The notes under the pieces: generated by a model
What the model was told of the DNA's origin: nothing
Databases searched by the model: none
What the model saw: only the letters and a program-made list of their open reading frames with translations
Virus record (IMG/VR): IMGVR_UViG_3300044808_000010
Span: 1 to 64,000 of that record
Source of the DNA: a virus
Length of the DNA: 64,000 bases
Direction: 5' to 3' (one strand)
Position numbers and translations under genes: made by a program
Part shown: positions 22,235-30,998 of the stretch, one piece after another
Numbering within the stretch: the stretch's first letter is position 1
Layout: every line of letters begins with the position of its first letter

Positions 22235-24487
22235 TTATGGAGCGCTACGACTGATTTCCACCCAAATGCCCTCTTGTTCAAGAAGCGTAATGCTCTTGCG
22301 GTTGGCCGACGTGAATGTTCCAGTTAGCGCAAAGTGGCCACCGTTGTTGATTGTCATATTGGCGTCGCCACAGAGAATTGTAAGCAACTGCCCTAATACC
22401 CCATTGGTTAAATTCGTGATGGTTGTAGGCACTGCAAAGTTTGCGGAGACAAAGGCACGGCCCTTCACGGAAGGTGTTGCGCTATCTGCCAATTCTGCTA
22501 AATAAGTAAGGGACACAGAACTTGTAGTTCGAACGCCCCCAATCGTATCCCCATAGAGAGGGGTGTTATCCAGTTCTCCCGCGTTGTTCATGGTCGGCCC
22601 CTGACCAGCGACATTTAGGACTACGGGGCCATTGAAAACATCGCCGTTGAACGAGACGTAAGGGTCAACGGCAACGAGCGGGGGGACTGGCGTAGTATTG
22701 TAGATACCAAGAATCGTCGCAGAGATGTTGTTTCCGCTTAGATAAACGTAGGTGTTGGCGGTGCCAGCAATAGCAATCCCGTACTTATAGTTAATTGCTG
22801 CCTGCGTTTTCTGAACGATGTTATGTGAAATATAGAGGTGGTTTGGCTGATCTTCGCCGGGATAGTAGGAAAGGAACGTGCCAAGTCCTGTCCCGCTGTC
22901 GATGCCGGAAGCGTAATTCCCCTGAACGGACGCTGTGCCCAATACCCGAATACACGTTACGTTATTTCCCGCAACGCTGTTGACAAAAACATTATTAGCG
23001 ATGAGGACGCCAAAGTCTTGGGTGTTGTCGGCGTAGAGAAAATTCCTGGTTATAACATCCACGCCATAAGCTCCGGATGCGGTTGATCCGTAACCGAGTT
23101 GAGTAAATACATTGTTCGCCACCACCGCAGACGAAATACTGTGAGTGGCGTCGTAATTAGATTCCCCTAATCCGATCCCTTTGTAGGCTATTCGCTTAAA
23201 AGAATTATTCACTACACGAATATTGTCGCCCAACACTGCGATGGCGAAATTGACATCTTCAAAACTACAGCCATCAATGAGTGTCCCGTCTCCGTCATAG
23301 GTATTGGTGTCAAAGCACCCCGTGGCGTTTGCGCTCAGCACGTTCTTGAAATTGCTATTGAGCACTCGCATGTTTTTGTATGCGCCGAGCACCATAACAG
23401 TCTCGCCTGTTGAACCATTGAACTCCACACGTTCAATGGTGAAATTGTCATTTCGAGTGATGATCATGGAGCGGTTACAGGTCAGTCCGCCAAAGGTACA
23501 GGTGCCCATCGTGGTCGTACCCGTAATGGTCAGGTCGCGAATGGAGTTATTGCTATCCGTAGTCACGTTGGAAGCAGACCGAAATGAAACGGTTCCACCG
23601 ACACCCACCCATCCACCATTAGCCTGCCGAGCAGCGTCAGTCATCACCGTGCCATCAATAATTGTTTTCCCGATACCCGCGCCGCGCAACTCCACGTTGC
23701 TTCTACCGTAGACGCCAACATTGCTGCTTAGCTTGTAGGTTCCCGGCGGGAAAAAAATTACCTTGTTTCCGGCTATCGAATTTATAGCCGCCTGAATTGC
23801 GGGGGCGTCGTCAGCAACCCCGTCTCCCACTGCGCCGTAAGCGGGATCTTTTACATTCAGAACTCCAAGCGGCGAGTTGATACGCGGATCATTGTCTCCC
23901 ACCGCAATCGGATTCACACTTGATGCTGGCGCAACGCTTAGTTTTGCTTTTCCTTTAAATACATCTGAGGCGTCTGCCACTGGCAGGACTTGATTGATGA
24001 GCGTCTGGACTTGCACCGTGTCAGGGAAGCCGGGGCGCGGCGGGGCGGGAGCCGTAGTGTTCCACGTCACCAACTGCGCAATCGTCATCGTCGCGCCATA
24101 GGCTGTAGGCCAGACGATGTTCCCTGCGTTCACGCCGGACAAAAGCGTGTCCCGCTTAGTTGCGCCGGAATAGAAAATGAAGATGTAGCGGCTGGTGTTC
24201 GGGCGTCCGTCGATGTTTGAAGGCAGCGTGAAGCTCGGAACCGTGAGCGTTGTTCCGTTCAACGTACAGGTGATTGACTTGTAGAAATTAGCGCCACCAA
24301 CCGGACTCGCGGCAACCCAAACGCCTGTGGAATCCAGAAAACCTTGGGTCACATAAACGCGCAGCGTAACAGTCCCAGTGTAGCGCCAAGCGAACTGCGG
24401 CTGGAAACTGGAAAGCGTAACGTCCGTCGCCCACGCTGGCGCGCAGAGCATCAAGAGAAAGACAATTGAGAGAAGAATCCGCTTCAA
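22235..24487 (-). CDS. pectate-lyase-type beta-helix tail spike with signal peptide
   Basis: A 750-residue protein. Residues 1-20 are a Sec signal (MKRILLSIVFLLMLCAPAWA). An N-terminal adapter follows, then the start of a right-handed beta-helix at VKDPAYGAVGDGVADDAPAI, the classic entry of pectate-lyase-superfamily spikes. Parallel beta coils run through residue ~640 (NNSF, ANNVF and similar repeats). It probably cuts or binds host polysaccharide. Catalytic acids could not be assigned. It is the largest of three consecutive genes coding MKR-type signal peptides. Confidence 0.8.
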   Translation of the reverse strand: MKRILLSIVFLLMLCAPAWATDVTLSSFQPQFAWRYTGTVTLRVYVTQGFLDSTGVWVAASPVGGANFYKSITCTLNGTTLTVPSFTLPSNIDGRPNTSRYIFIFYSGATKRDTLLSGVNAGNIVWPTAYGATMTIAQLVTWNTTAPAPPRPGFPDTVQVQTLINQVLPVADASDVFKGKAKLSVAPASSVNPIAVGDNDPRINSPLGVLNVKDPAYGAVGDGVADDAPAIQAAINSIAGNKVIFFPPGTYKLSSNVGVYGRSNVELRGAGIGKTIIDGTVMTDAARQANGGWVGVGGTVSFRSASNVTTDSNNSIRDLTITGTTTMGTCTFGGLTCNRSMIITRNDNFTIERVEFNGSTGETVMVLGAYKNMRVLNSNFKNVLSANATGCFDTNTYDGDGTLIDGCSFEDVNFAIAVLGDNIRVVNNSFKRIAYKGIGLGESNYDATHSISSAVVANNVFTQLGYGSTASGAYGVDVITRNFLYADNTQDFGVLIANNVFVNSVAGNNVTCIRVLGTASVQGNYASGIDSGTGLGTFLSYYPGEDQPNHLYISHNIVQKTQAAINYKYGIAIAGTANTYVYLSGNNISATILGIYNTTPVPPLVAVDPYVSFNGDVFNGPVVLNVAGQGPTMNNAGELDNTPLYGDTIGGVRTTSSVSLTYLAELADSATPSVKGRAFVSANFAVPTTITNLTNGVLGQLLTILCGDANMTINNGGHFALTGTFTSANRKSITLLEQEGIWVEISRSAP

Positions 24488-25107
24488 GGTTTTTTACCTC
24501 CACCCATCATTGCGCCGAACGCCGGGCCGCCAAGGAACGCACCACCCGCCGCCATTCCACCGCTGATTAGCGCTGGCAAGATTGTCTCTGTCCACGGCTT
24601 CGGCGTGGTAGATATTCGAGCCCCTGTACTGTACTGGGAAGCGTTTTGGGAACTTCCCAACAACGTAGATTTTCGCGCCCAGTCCGCCTGCATCAATCCC
24701 ATCGAGTTTCCTGTCCGCTGGTACAAGTCCTCACCGGACAGCGCGCCCTGGTACGCATTCGCATCGTTCTCCGCATTCACGTTCCCAAGGTAATCTCGCG
24801 TCATTGCCAACGCAGTAGGACTCGCATACGCCGCGCCCAGTCCCGCCGCTCCGGTCGGCACCGCAGTCTGCTCCATCGCCCTGCGCCGCTGCGCTTCCGG
24901 CCCGTAGTTGATTCCAATGAGTCCCGGCGGTGGAGCGCGATAGTCGCCAGCCTCTTTCCAGTCAAAATAGGCTTTGCGCTCTTTTTCAAGCTGCGACTCA
25001 GCCGCAGACGGAACTTCCGCCTTCGCCGCGGCGGCTTCATACCGCGCACGATCCGCAGCGTCGCGTTCCTTCATTTGTTGCGCCAGAGCGCGATTTCCCT
25101 TCGCCAA
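24484..25107 (-). CDS. putative virion-internal or tail-accessory protein
   Basis: A 207-residue protein: charged helical N-terminus, Gly/Ala-rich middle, and a C-terminus LISGGMAAGGAFLGGPAFGAMMGGGKK that looks like a glycine-zipper membrane-active segment. Such tails are common in ejected or pore-forming virion proteins. No family is recognised. Confidence 0.5.
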   Translation of the reverse strand: MAKGNRALAQQMKERDAADRARYEAAAAKAEVPSAAESQLEKERKAYFDWKEAGDYRAPPPGLIGINYGPEAQRRRAMEQTAVPTGAAGLGAAYASPTALAMTRDYLGNVNAENDANAYQGALSGEDLYQRTGNSMGLMQADWARKSTLLGSSQNASQYSTGARISTTPKPWTETILPALISGGMAAGGAFLGGPAFGAMMGGGKKP

Positions 25108-25147
25108 TGCTTTTTACCTTTCAGACTGCGGATATCTTTAGTAAACT

Positions 25148-25738
25148 ATGCCAATGAACCCTATCTGTGGTAATTGCGACAACCCCAAACGCAAAGTCGG
25201 ACGCGGCTTCCGCTGCGACACCTGCGCCGCGCCTCCCGCTCCGCCTGACTTTAGCCAAGAGGCCATTCGGCGGTTCTGGTCGAAGGTTGACAAGACACCC
25301 GGCCAAGGCCCGCAGGGGGAGTGTTGGGAGTGGGCGGCGGGCCGTGACAGAGATGGCTACGGACAGTTTGCAGGCAAGAAGTGGGCGTTGCGTGCGCATC
25401 GCTATTCTTGGCTGCTTGCCCATCCCGGAGAAGTTCTCACCACCGCAGACCACGCCGCGCATACTTGCGATAATCCGCCTTGCGTGCGCTCGGATCATCT
25501 GTTCAAAACGACCACACAGGGTAATAATCAAGACAAAATGGAAAAGGGACGCCATCGCGGAGAGAGCCCTGGCGAGGATCATCATAACGCTAAGATCACC
25601 GAAGACGACGTAAGGGAGATTCGCCGTCGCTACGCCGCCGGAGGCGTAAGCCAGTCGGCTCTCGGTGCTGAATACGGGCTGTGTCAGTCTCATATTAAAG
25701 ATATCGTGAACTTCCAACGCTGGAAGCATGTCGCCTAG
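25148..25738 (+). CDS. free-standing HNH homing endonuclease, antisense to the late genes
   Basis: A 196-residue HNH protein. An N-terminal zinc ribbon (CGNCDNPKRKVGRGFRCDTC) is followed by CWEWAAGRDRDGYGQF, and the catalytic region has HRYSWLLAHPGE, HTCDNPPCVRSDHLF and NNQDKMEKGR, typical of phage HNH homing enzymes. The C-terminus holds a helix-turn-helix (ITEDDVREIRRRYAAGGVSQ). It is on the opposite strand to its neighbours, fitting a 40-base gap on one side and overlapping the tail gene end by four bases on the other, which suggests insertion as a mobile gene. Confidence 0.85.
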   Translation: MPMNPICGNCDNPKRKVGRGFRCDTCAAPPAPPDFSQEAIRRFWSKVDKTPGQGPQGECWEWAAGRDRDGYGQFAGKKWALRAHRYSWLLAHPGEVLTTADHAAHTCDNPPCVRSDHLFKTTTQGNNQDKMEKGRHRGESPGEDHHNAKITEDDVREIRRRYAAGGVSQSALGAEYGLCQSHIKDIVNFQRWKHVA

Positions 25739-27495
25739 ACCTGGCTCTCTACTTGTTTCTCATTGTGAGAAAGTGGCGTCACGCGCCCCATTCCAGCGAA
25801 GTAATTGTACTCAGGCTTGCGCATTTGAATCTTTATGACAGCCGATCTCTGCGTCACGAGTCGAATTGATACAATCTTATCCAGCCGTAGCGCAATCTTT
25901 TTCTCGCCGCCATGCTCCGCAACTACCACCGGATCGCCTATCTTTAACCGCGAAACAGGAGTCCCAATCGGGTCGCCAAAGTACGTTAAGAGCCGGTGCG
26001 TTTCAGTGCATTTCAGCGTACCGCCAAGTTCCGTCCTGACACGATAAATCTTGTCAACATGCCCTTCCTTGATGTTTTCAATCTCGCCAATGACCAGAAG
26101 ATCGCCTTGAACCGACAACAATCTATGCTTTCCAGCGATCAGTTCTTGCGCCATGACGGAGAAGATTCGCAGATTCTCGTCAACGCAATACACCGGCATC
26201 CTCGCGGCTACACAGCGCTCGCCACCTTCACCCGGATTCGGCGGTTCAAATCCACTGCCGCCAGTCCCCGCACCGCCTTGCGATGAGCCTGCTGGCGCGG
26301 CGTCCTGCACCTGGGCGCCTTTATCGTCGTCGGCATGATGCGCGTAACTTCCCGCCGTCGGTGAGAGGCTTACGAGGTCAATCAGCATGCCGTGCGCGGC
26401 ATCTGTACCAGTCAGCGCGGCGTCCCATCCAATCCTGAGCCACTGCTTGTCTGTAGTATTTCCCTGAATGTACGTCGGTGGGATTTGAATCGTCAGCGTG
26501 TACTGACGCCACGCCGCGTCCACGCCGTCAATCGGGAAAGAGTCGAGTTCACCTTGCTGCGAATACGTGATTGCCTTCTGCTGCGTGGCGTCAGTGTCAG
26601 GGTAGTTACCGACCGTTTCTTGAATGTCGCCTTGGTCAAAATACTGCGTTACCGTGCTCTGCCGCGACAGCAGGACGTAGACGCCGCCTTTCTTTCGATA
26701 AATATCTGATTGAATAAAACCGGCAAAGCGCGGCCACGTCAGTCGCACGTACACCGAACCCGAAACAAAGCTGGCATTGCTGGGCGCGTTCGCCACCGTG
26801 ACGACGGCGCTTTTGACCGTCTTCCCGTAATCGCTGGTCATCACGACCAGATACTCAGTCGAAGTAGTGGCGGCCGGCAGTCCTACCACTTCGGCCGTTA
26901 CGGTGAATCCGTTTCCGTTGAGGAAGTCTCGTTGACCAAGAGTGTTGTCCCAAATTCCGGCATACAGCCGCCCGGGCACAACGACATTCGCTGAACGCTT
27001 GGCCGCAATCAATCCAACAGAAAAGATGCGCCCAGGAAAGGCGACGTTGAATGGAAGCGGGAAGTCCAGCGTTCGCGTCGAGCCCATCATGGCGTAACCA
27101 ATTGAGCGCTTCCAGTAGGGATCCATCGTTGGCGTATCTGAGCGCGCGGCGTCTGGTAACGCAGTCGAGGCCGCCACCAACGCGCCGGAGTAAACCGAGT
27201 CTTCCAGAAGCTGCTGGCCGACTGAAGGCGCAGGGTGTGTGTAGACTTGATAGCATTCATATCGAGCGTCATCCGCAACCGTGATGGCGCGCATGAAGTT
27301 ATTCCACGAATAGCTGAAGTCGCCATCGCGAACGTAGTTATGAATGGCTGGCGCGCCGACGCCGGGAATGTTTTTGACAGTGCGATCGAGAAGGGTTTGC
27401 TGCGCCTGTAGCGTCGCAATCAGCGTCGCTTGCTGATTAACCAACACGCGTAGTCCGCGCACGCTGTCTTGAAGTGTGTCGAGATTGACAGTCAC
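25735..27495 (-). CDS. tail protein with C-terminal intein-like Hint domain
   Basis: A 586-residue protein. Residues 1-50 form a helical, probably trimerising start. Residues 55-400 are beta-rich domains like a phage baseplate or fibre protein. After a Gly/Ser/Pro linker (400-427) a Hint domain of about 151 residues begins at C428 and ends at H577-N578, followed by only eight residues. Block A (C, then MPVYC), a B-block-like TETHRL with Thr and His, GDPVVVAEHGG, and the end YNYFAG...SHN are all present. Cys1, His in block B and terminal His-Asn could support autocleavage. The residue after Asn is Glu, so splicing is unlikely. Confidence 0.75.
   Translation of the reverse strand: MTVNLDTLQDSVRGLRVLVNQQATLIATLQAQQTLLDRTVKNIPGVGAPAIHNYVRDGDFSYSWNNFMRAITVADDARYECYQVYTHPAPSVGQQLLEDSVYSGALVAASTALPDAARSDTPTMDPYWKRSIGYAMMGSTRTLDFPLPFNVAFPGRIFSVGLIAAKRSANVVVPGRLYAGIWDNTLGQRDFLNGNGFTVTAEVVGLPAATTSTEYLVVMTSDYGKTVKSAVVTVANAPSNASFVSGSVYVRLTWPRFAGFIQSDIYRKKGGVYVLLSRQSTVTQYFDQGDIQETVGNYPDTDATQQKAITYSQQGELDSFPIDGVDAAWRQYTLTIQIPPTYIQGNTTDKQWLRIGWDAALTGTDAAHGMLIDLVSLSPTAGSYAHHADDDKGAQVQDAAPAGSSQGGAGTGGSGFEPPNPGEGGERCVAARMPVYCVDENLRIFSVMAQELIAGKHRLLSVQGDLLVIGEIENIKEGHVDKIYRVRTELGGTLKCTETHRLLTYFGDPIGTPVSRLKIGDPVVVAEHGGEKKIALRLDKIVSIRLVTQRSAVIKIQMRKPEYNYFAGMGRVTPLSHNEKQVESQV
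25762..26214 (-). other. Hint (intein-like) domain in the tail protein
   Basis: Residues 428-578 run from C428 to N578. The +1 residue is Glu and the C-terminal extein is only eight residues, as in bacterial intein-like (BIL) domains rather than true inteins. Confidence 0.65.
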
Positions 27496-30272
27496 GAGGT
27501 AATTCCTGAAGAAACGCCATCTACGGTGCCCATGATGGTTGCGCCCAGCGATTGCACGTTTCCAGTAGTGGTCGGAATCGTTACGCCCAGCGCGTACGCA
27601 TACGCCTCGCGCACTCGCACCCGCTTTGGCCGGGCAACATTTGACTTCGCGTACCGCGGGCTCCGCAGATAAATTCTCTTGGCAATCAAAAAGAACGCTT
27701 CAGAAACCGTCGTCGAGGCATTCAGGGCCGCCGCGCTCGCCAAAGGAACAGTCGGATCGGGATTGCAAAGCGTCACGCTCGTTGCAGTCGGCACGGTCTT
27801 AATCCTCGCCAGCAACGGCACGCCCGCCGCACCGGCGCCCATGATCAGTACATACGATCCGATGTCCGCCTGGGTAAAGAATCCCGCCGTGGATGTTGAA
27901 AGCGTGTTGGCGGCACTCGTTATCGCGCCATGATCGTCTTTCACGGGCCGGAAGTTGCGGTGAATCGACACATAGGCAATCCCGGACGCCGAGTCATACT
28001 GAATGTTATCCGCCACTTCCCAAATTGTCTTGGTGCGCCCTGTAACCGGCCCTTTCATCCAGTGCGAAATCGCCGTCGTGTTCGACCCGCTCCCGACATT
28101 GAAACTGTAAAGCGTGTGCGCGCCACTCCCATTCAGCGTGATCTTCATCTGCTTCTGCGACTGCACCGCCGACAAGGCCGCTCCTGCCGCGAAGTCAGAG
28201 TAAGGAATCACTGGCGACCAGCCGCCCTGCTTGAAACAGAATCCATAGCCCTGCGAACCATTCGAAACTGTCAATTGATTCGTGTTTGGATGGAATTCCA
28301 AAACCGTATCGTCAGGCTCCCAATCCTTGATGGATTCTGCAATCGGCGCGGCAAACGTGCTGTCCGGCTGACCCAGTGCATTCAAGGTAACGAGTTCGCC
28401 GCGAGCCGACATCAGGAACAAGACGCCATACGCCATGCACCAGGCGTGCGGATGCGCAATTCCAATGTCCGGCCACAGCGTTGTCAGAATGCACGCTGGG
28501 CCTTCCGAGCCGCCAACATATTGAACCTGATGAATGCTGTCCCGACAGCCAACGTACAGGTAAGAGTCCGATTGGCGCCCTAACAATCCAACAATCGGTT
28601 CCGGCAGATACAGAAGGTCAGTGGGCCGAAACGACTCAGGAAAGTTCTGCAGCGATTGCGCGATGCATGTACCTGGCCCCGAACTTGTCGGATCTGCCGT
28701 GGCGTCGGCGTAACACCCGCCCACCAAAGTCACGTTATTCAGCGCCGCGCAATGCGTTCCCGCCGGCGGCGGATAGTCGTCAATCCAAGCATACTCTGAG
28801 GTCAGATCGCCATCCTGCCATTCAATTTCAATAGCTCTGAGCGTTCCAGTAACGTCGGTGATCGTCACCGTCGTCGCCGTATTGGCCGCCACCGTCGCGC
28901 TCATTACAACGTCCGTGGCGTTCGTCACTGTAGCGATGGTGCGCGTCTGATAAGCCAGTGGGCCCGAACCGCCAGACAAGACAATCTGCTTCCCAACGTC
29001 TGCCTGCGTCCATGCCGCTGTGGCAGAGGTCAGCAACGTGGTTCCGTTCGTCACGCCATCCGCAATTGTTCGAGCATTCGTCAGCGGCACCATGGCGTTG
29101 ACTACCGCGGTGTTCCCAGAAGACGACCATGTGGCCGGGGCGGTCATCGTGACTTCGGTGGCGCTCACATACGCCTGAATCGTCGTTGTCAGCGATCCAC
29201 CGCCGGAGAGCACGATCTGCTTCCCTATGTCCGAGGCGGTGAAGACCGCCGTGGCGGAGGTCAATGTCCGGGTGGAGTTCGTTACGGCGTCGGTGACGGT
29301 GCGCGTGAAATAGGTTTCCGGAACTTGCAGTGCGCCGGCGACGGGGCCGCGCTGGTATGGCCCAATCCCGCCAAAGCCCTTCTGAGTCATAAAGAAGACC
29401 CAGTGCGAGCCGCCTGACTGCATTGTCGGCACCACTACTACAACAGTCTGTCCTGAAGCCGAGAAGACGTCAGAACTCGGAGACGCTATTGACTTCGCGC
29501 CCGTGGTTGCTCTGATTGCAGCAATCTTGATTGCCAGCGCTGGCGAGTTCAATAGGCCGGAGAAGCCTGGGCTGGGCGTAGTCTTGACGAATACCTGCGG
29601 CGCGCTGGGTTGCGTCAGTCCGGCAGCGTATGGGCCAGAACCGGATGCGGTGTAGCTGCCATTTCGCGACAGCAGAATCTTCATCGTCGAAGACGCTATC
29701 GCGCCAGTTATCTTTGAGCCGTTGTAGAGGACTTGCCCTGCGCCGATATAGAACAGCGTGGACGCGATCGAGCCGAAGATGGAGCCCGCGCCATTCACCC
29801 GCGTGCCAAAAACATAGGCGAGATTTCCGGTGAAGGTTGCGCCGGAGTTCATGGGCTGCGTAAAGCCGGAATTGAGCCAGAGCGTCCCGCTTCCCGCGCT
29901 CACATATTTGAAGAAACCTATCTGGTCGATACCATTGACGCTCGACCCGATAAGTTGGATTGACTTCCCGTCATCGCTAGGCGCGAAAGGATTTCCTGCA
30001 TCGGTAAGAGTGTTTGCCGCGGCGGTGATTGAGCCGACCGTGCGCGAGGTGCCGGAAACGTAGTCAAGGAGCGCACCATAGCTGTTCTTGACCTGCATCA
30101 TCACCCTGCCGCCTTGGGCGAGAAAGGTTAATCCCTTGAACCCTTTTTTCTGGCTTCCGAGACAGAGGATGTTGCGTGATCCGAAGGCGAGGGCGTCAGA
30201 CGGGCCAAGCCCATCCGGCGTGTCGATGTAGTCTGCCGTGAGGCTGACGTCGGCTAGAGTTTGAAGGTCCAT
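27492..30272 (-). CDS. large tail or fibre-associated virion protein with repeated modules
   Basis: A 926-residue protein with no signal peptide. It holds at least four copies of a ~60-residue beta module, clearest around the pattern LTSATAVFTASDIGKQIVLSG followed by a strand ending in VTM. There are further beta-propeller-like regions (FYIGAGQVLYNGS, DSYLYVGCRDSIHQV). It lies between the Hint-containing protein and a zinc-finger protein, in the tail part of the operon. It probably forms a long structural piece of the tail or adsorption apparatus. The exact part is unknown. Confidence 0.6.
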   Translation of the reverse strand: MDLQTLADVSLTADYIDTPDGLGPSDALAFGSRNILCLGSQKKGFKGLTFLAQGGRVMMQVKNSYGALLDYVSGTSRTVGSITAAANTLTDAGNPFAPSDDGKSIQLIGSSVNGIDQIGFFKYVSAGSGTLWLNSGFTQPMNSGATFTGNLAYVFGTRVNGAGSIFGSIASTLFYIGAGQVLYNGSKITGAIASSTMKILLSRNGSYTASGSGPYAAGLTQPSAPQVFVKTTPSPGFSGLLNSPALAIKIAAIRATTGAKSIASPSSDVFSASGQTVVVVVPTMQSGGSHWVFFMTQKGFGGIGPYQRGPVAGALQVPETYFTRTVTDAVTNSTRTLTSATAVFTASDIGKQIVLSGGGSLTTTIQAYVSATEVTMTAPATWSSSGNTAVVNAMVPLTNARTIADGVTNGTTLLTSATAAWTQADVGKQIVLSGGSGPLAYQTRTIATVTNATDVVMSATVAANTATTVTITDVTGTLRAIEIEWQDGDLTSEYAWIDDYPPPAGTHCAALNNVTLVGGCYADATADPTSSGPGTCIAQSLQNFPESFRPTDLLYLPEPIVGLLGRQSDSYLYVGCRDSIHQVQYVGGSEGPACILTTLWPDIGIAHPHAWCMAYGVLFLMSARGELVTLNALGQPDSTFAAPIAESIKDWEPDDTVLEFHPNTNQLTVSNGSQGYGFCFKQGGWSPVIPYSDFAAGAALSAVQSQKQMKITLNGSGAHTLYSFNVGSGSNTTAISHWMKGPVTGRTKTIWEVADNIQYDSASGIAYVSIHRNFRPVKDDHGAITSAANTLSTSTAGFFTQADIGSYVLIMGAGAAGVPLLARIKTVPTATSVTLCNPDPTVPLASAAALNASTTVSEAFFLIAKRIYLRSPRYAKSNVARPKRVRVREAYAYALGVTIPTTTGNVQSLGATIMGTVDGVSSGITS

Positions 30273-30275
30273 GTC

Positions 30276-30998
30276 TCACGTTTGTAGTACGCGCTGGGCG
30301 GTCAGTCCCACAGACTTTAGTGCCGCCACGGCGTCTTCTGGTGACTTCCCACGCACGATTTCGTCAGCCTGAAGGCGCGCTTGATGACGCCGCAGCGTTT
30401 GACCGTCAAGGGGCCGCGCGTTCATTGCGCCACAGTTCGAACAAACCAAAACGCTCATAATCCTGCCGTGCTTCTTAGACCAGACCGAACGATGAATTCT
30501 CTCTGTTGTCACCAGATTAGGATTCGCCTCGATCGCTCGTTCGCACTTTGCGCCGCATCGAGCATCATCGTCGCGCCAAACCGCTTGGTGAAGCGCTTTG
30601 TATTCCTTTTTCAGCGCAGTCTCGCTTTTAGGCAATACGGTTAGCGCCTGTTCAAACTCACCCATAGTCGCCAGCGCTTCGGCCAGCAGCTTTGCGTAGT
30701 GATCGAACATGCGCCTTAATTCTTTGCGCTCTTCCTTCGTGTGCTGTTGATGTAATTCAAGCTCTACCGCCTTCAATCCTTCAAGCCAATCCACCGCGAC
30801 GCGGCGCGCCTGGGCGACCTGCGCCAAGTGAACGTCGAGTTGAATGTGAGGTGAGGACTCGGCCAAGCGCGCTTGCTCGCGAATGGACTCTTCAACTTTC
30901 TCAGGGGTTAGCTCAAGGTGGCGTCCGGCATCACCGATCTGAAACTCACTTCCATCGACCGCCTTGAATTTGAAGGTTTTTGGCTTTTCGTCTTTCAT
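30276..30998 (-). CDS. hypothetical protein with coiled coil and zinc site
   Basis: A 240-residue protein. The first 150 residues are helical and charged. CGAKC and CSNCGAMNAR in the C-terminal half form a likely zinc-binding site. A final helix ends the chain. No family is recognised; it may be an assembly factor for the neighbouring tail proteins. Confidence 0.5.
   Translation of the reverse strand: MKDEKPKTFKFKAVDGSEFQIGDAGRHLELTPEKVEESIREQARLAESSPHIQLDVHLAQVAQARRVAVDWLEGLKAVELELHQQHTKEERKELRRMFDHYAKLLAEALATMGEFEQALTVLPKSETALKKEYKALHQAVWRDDDARCGAKCERAIEANPNLVTTERIHRSVWSKKHGRIMSVLVCSNCGAMNARPLDGQTLRRHQARLQADEIVRGKSPEDAVAALKSVGLTAQRVLQT

Noticed and set aside
27930-28583. 217-codon open frame on the + strand
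   Set aside because: Antisense to the 926-residue tail protein; composition not protein-like.
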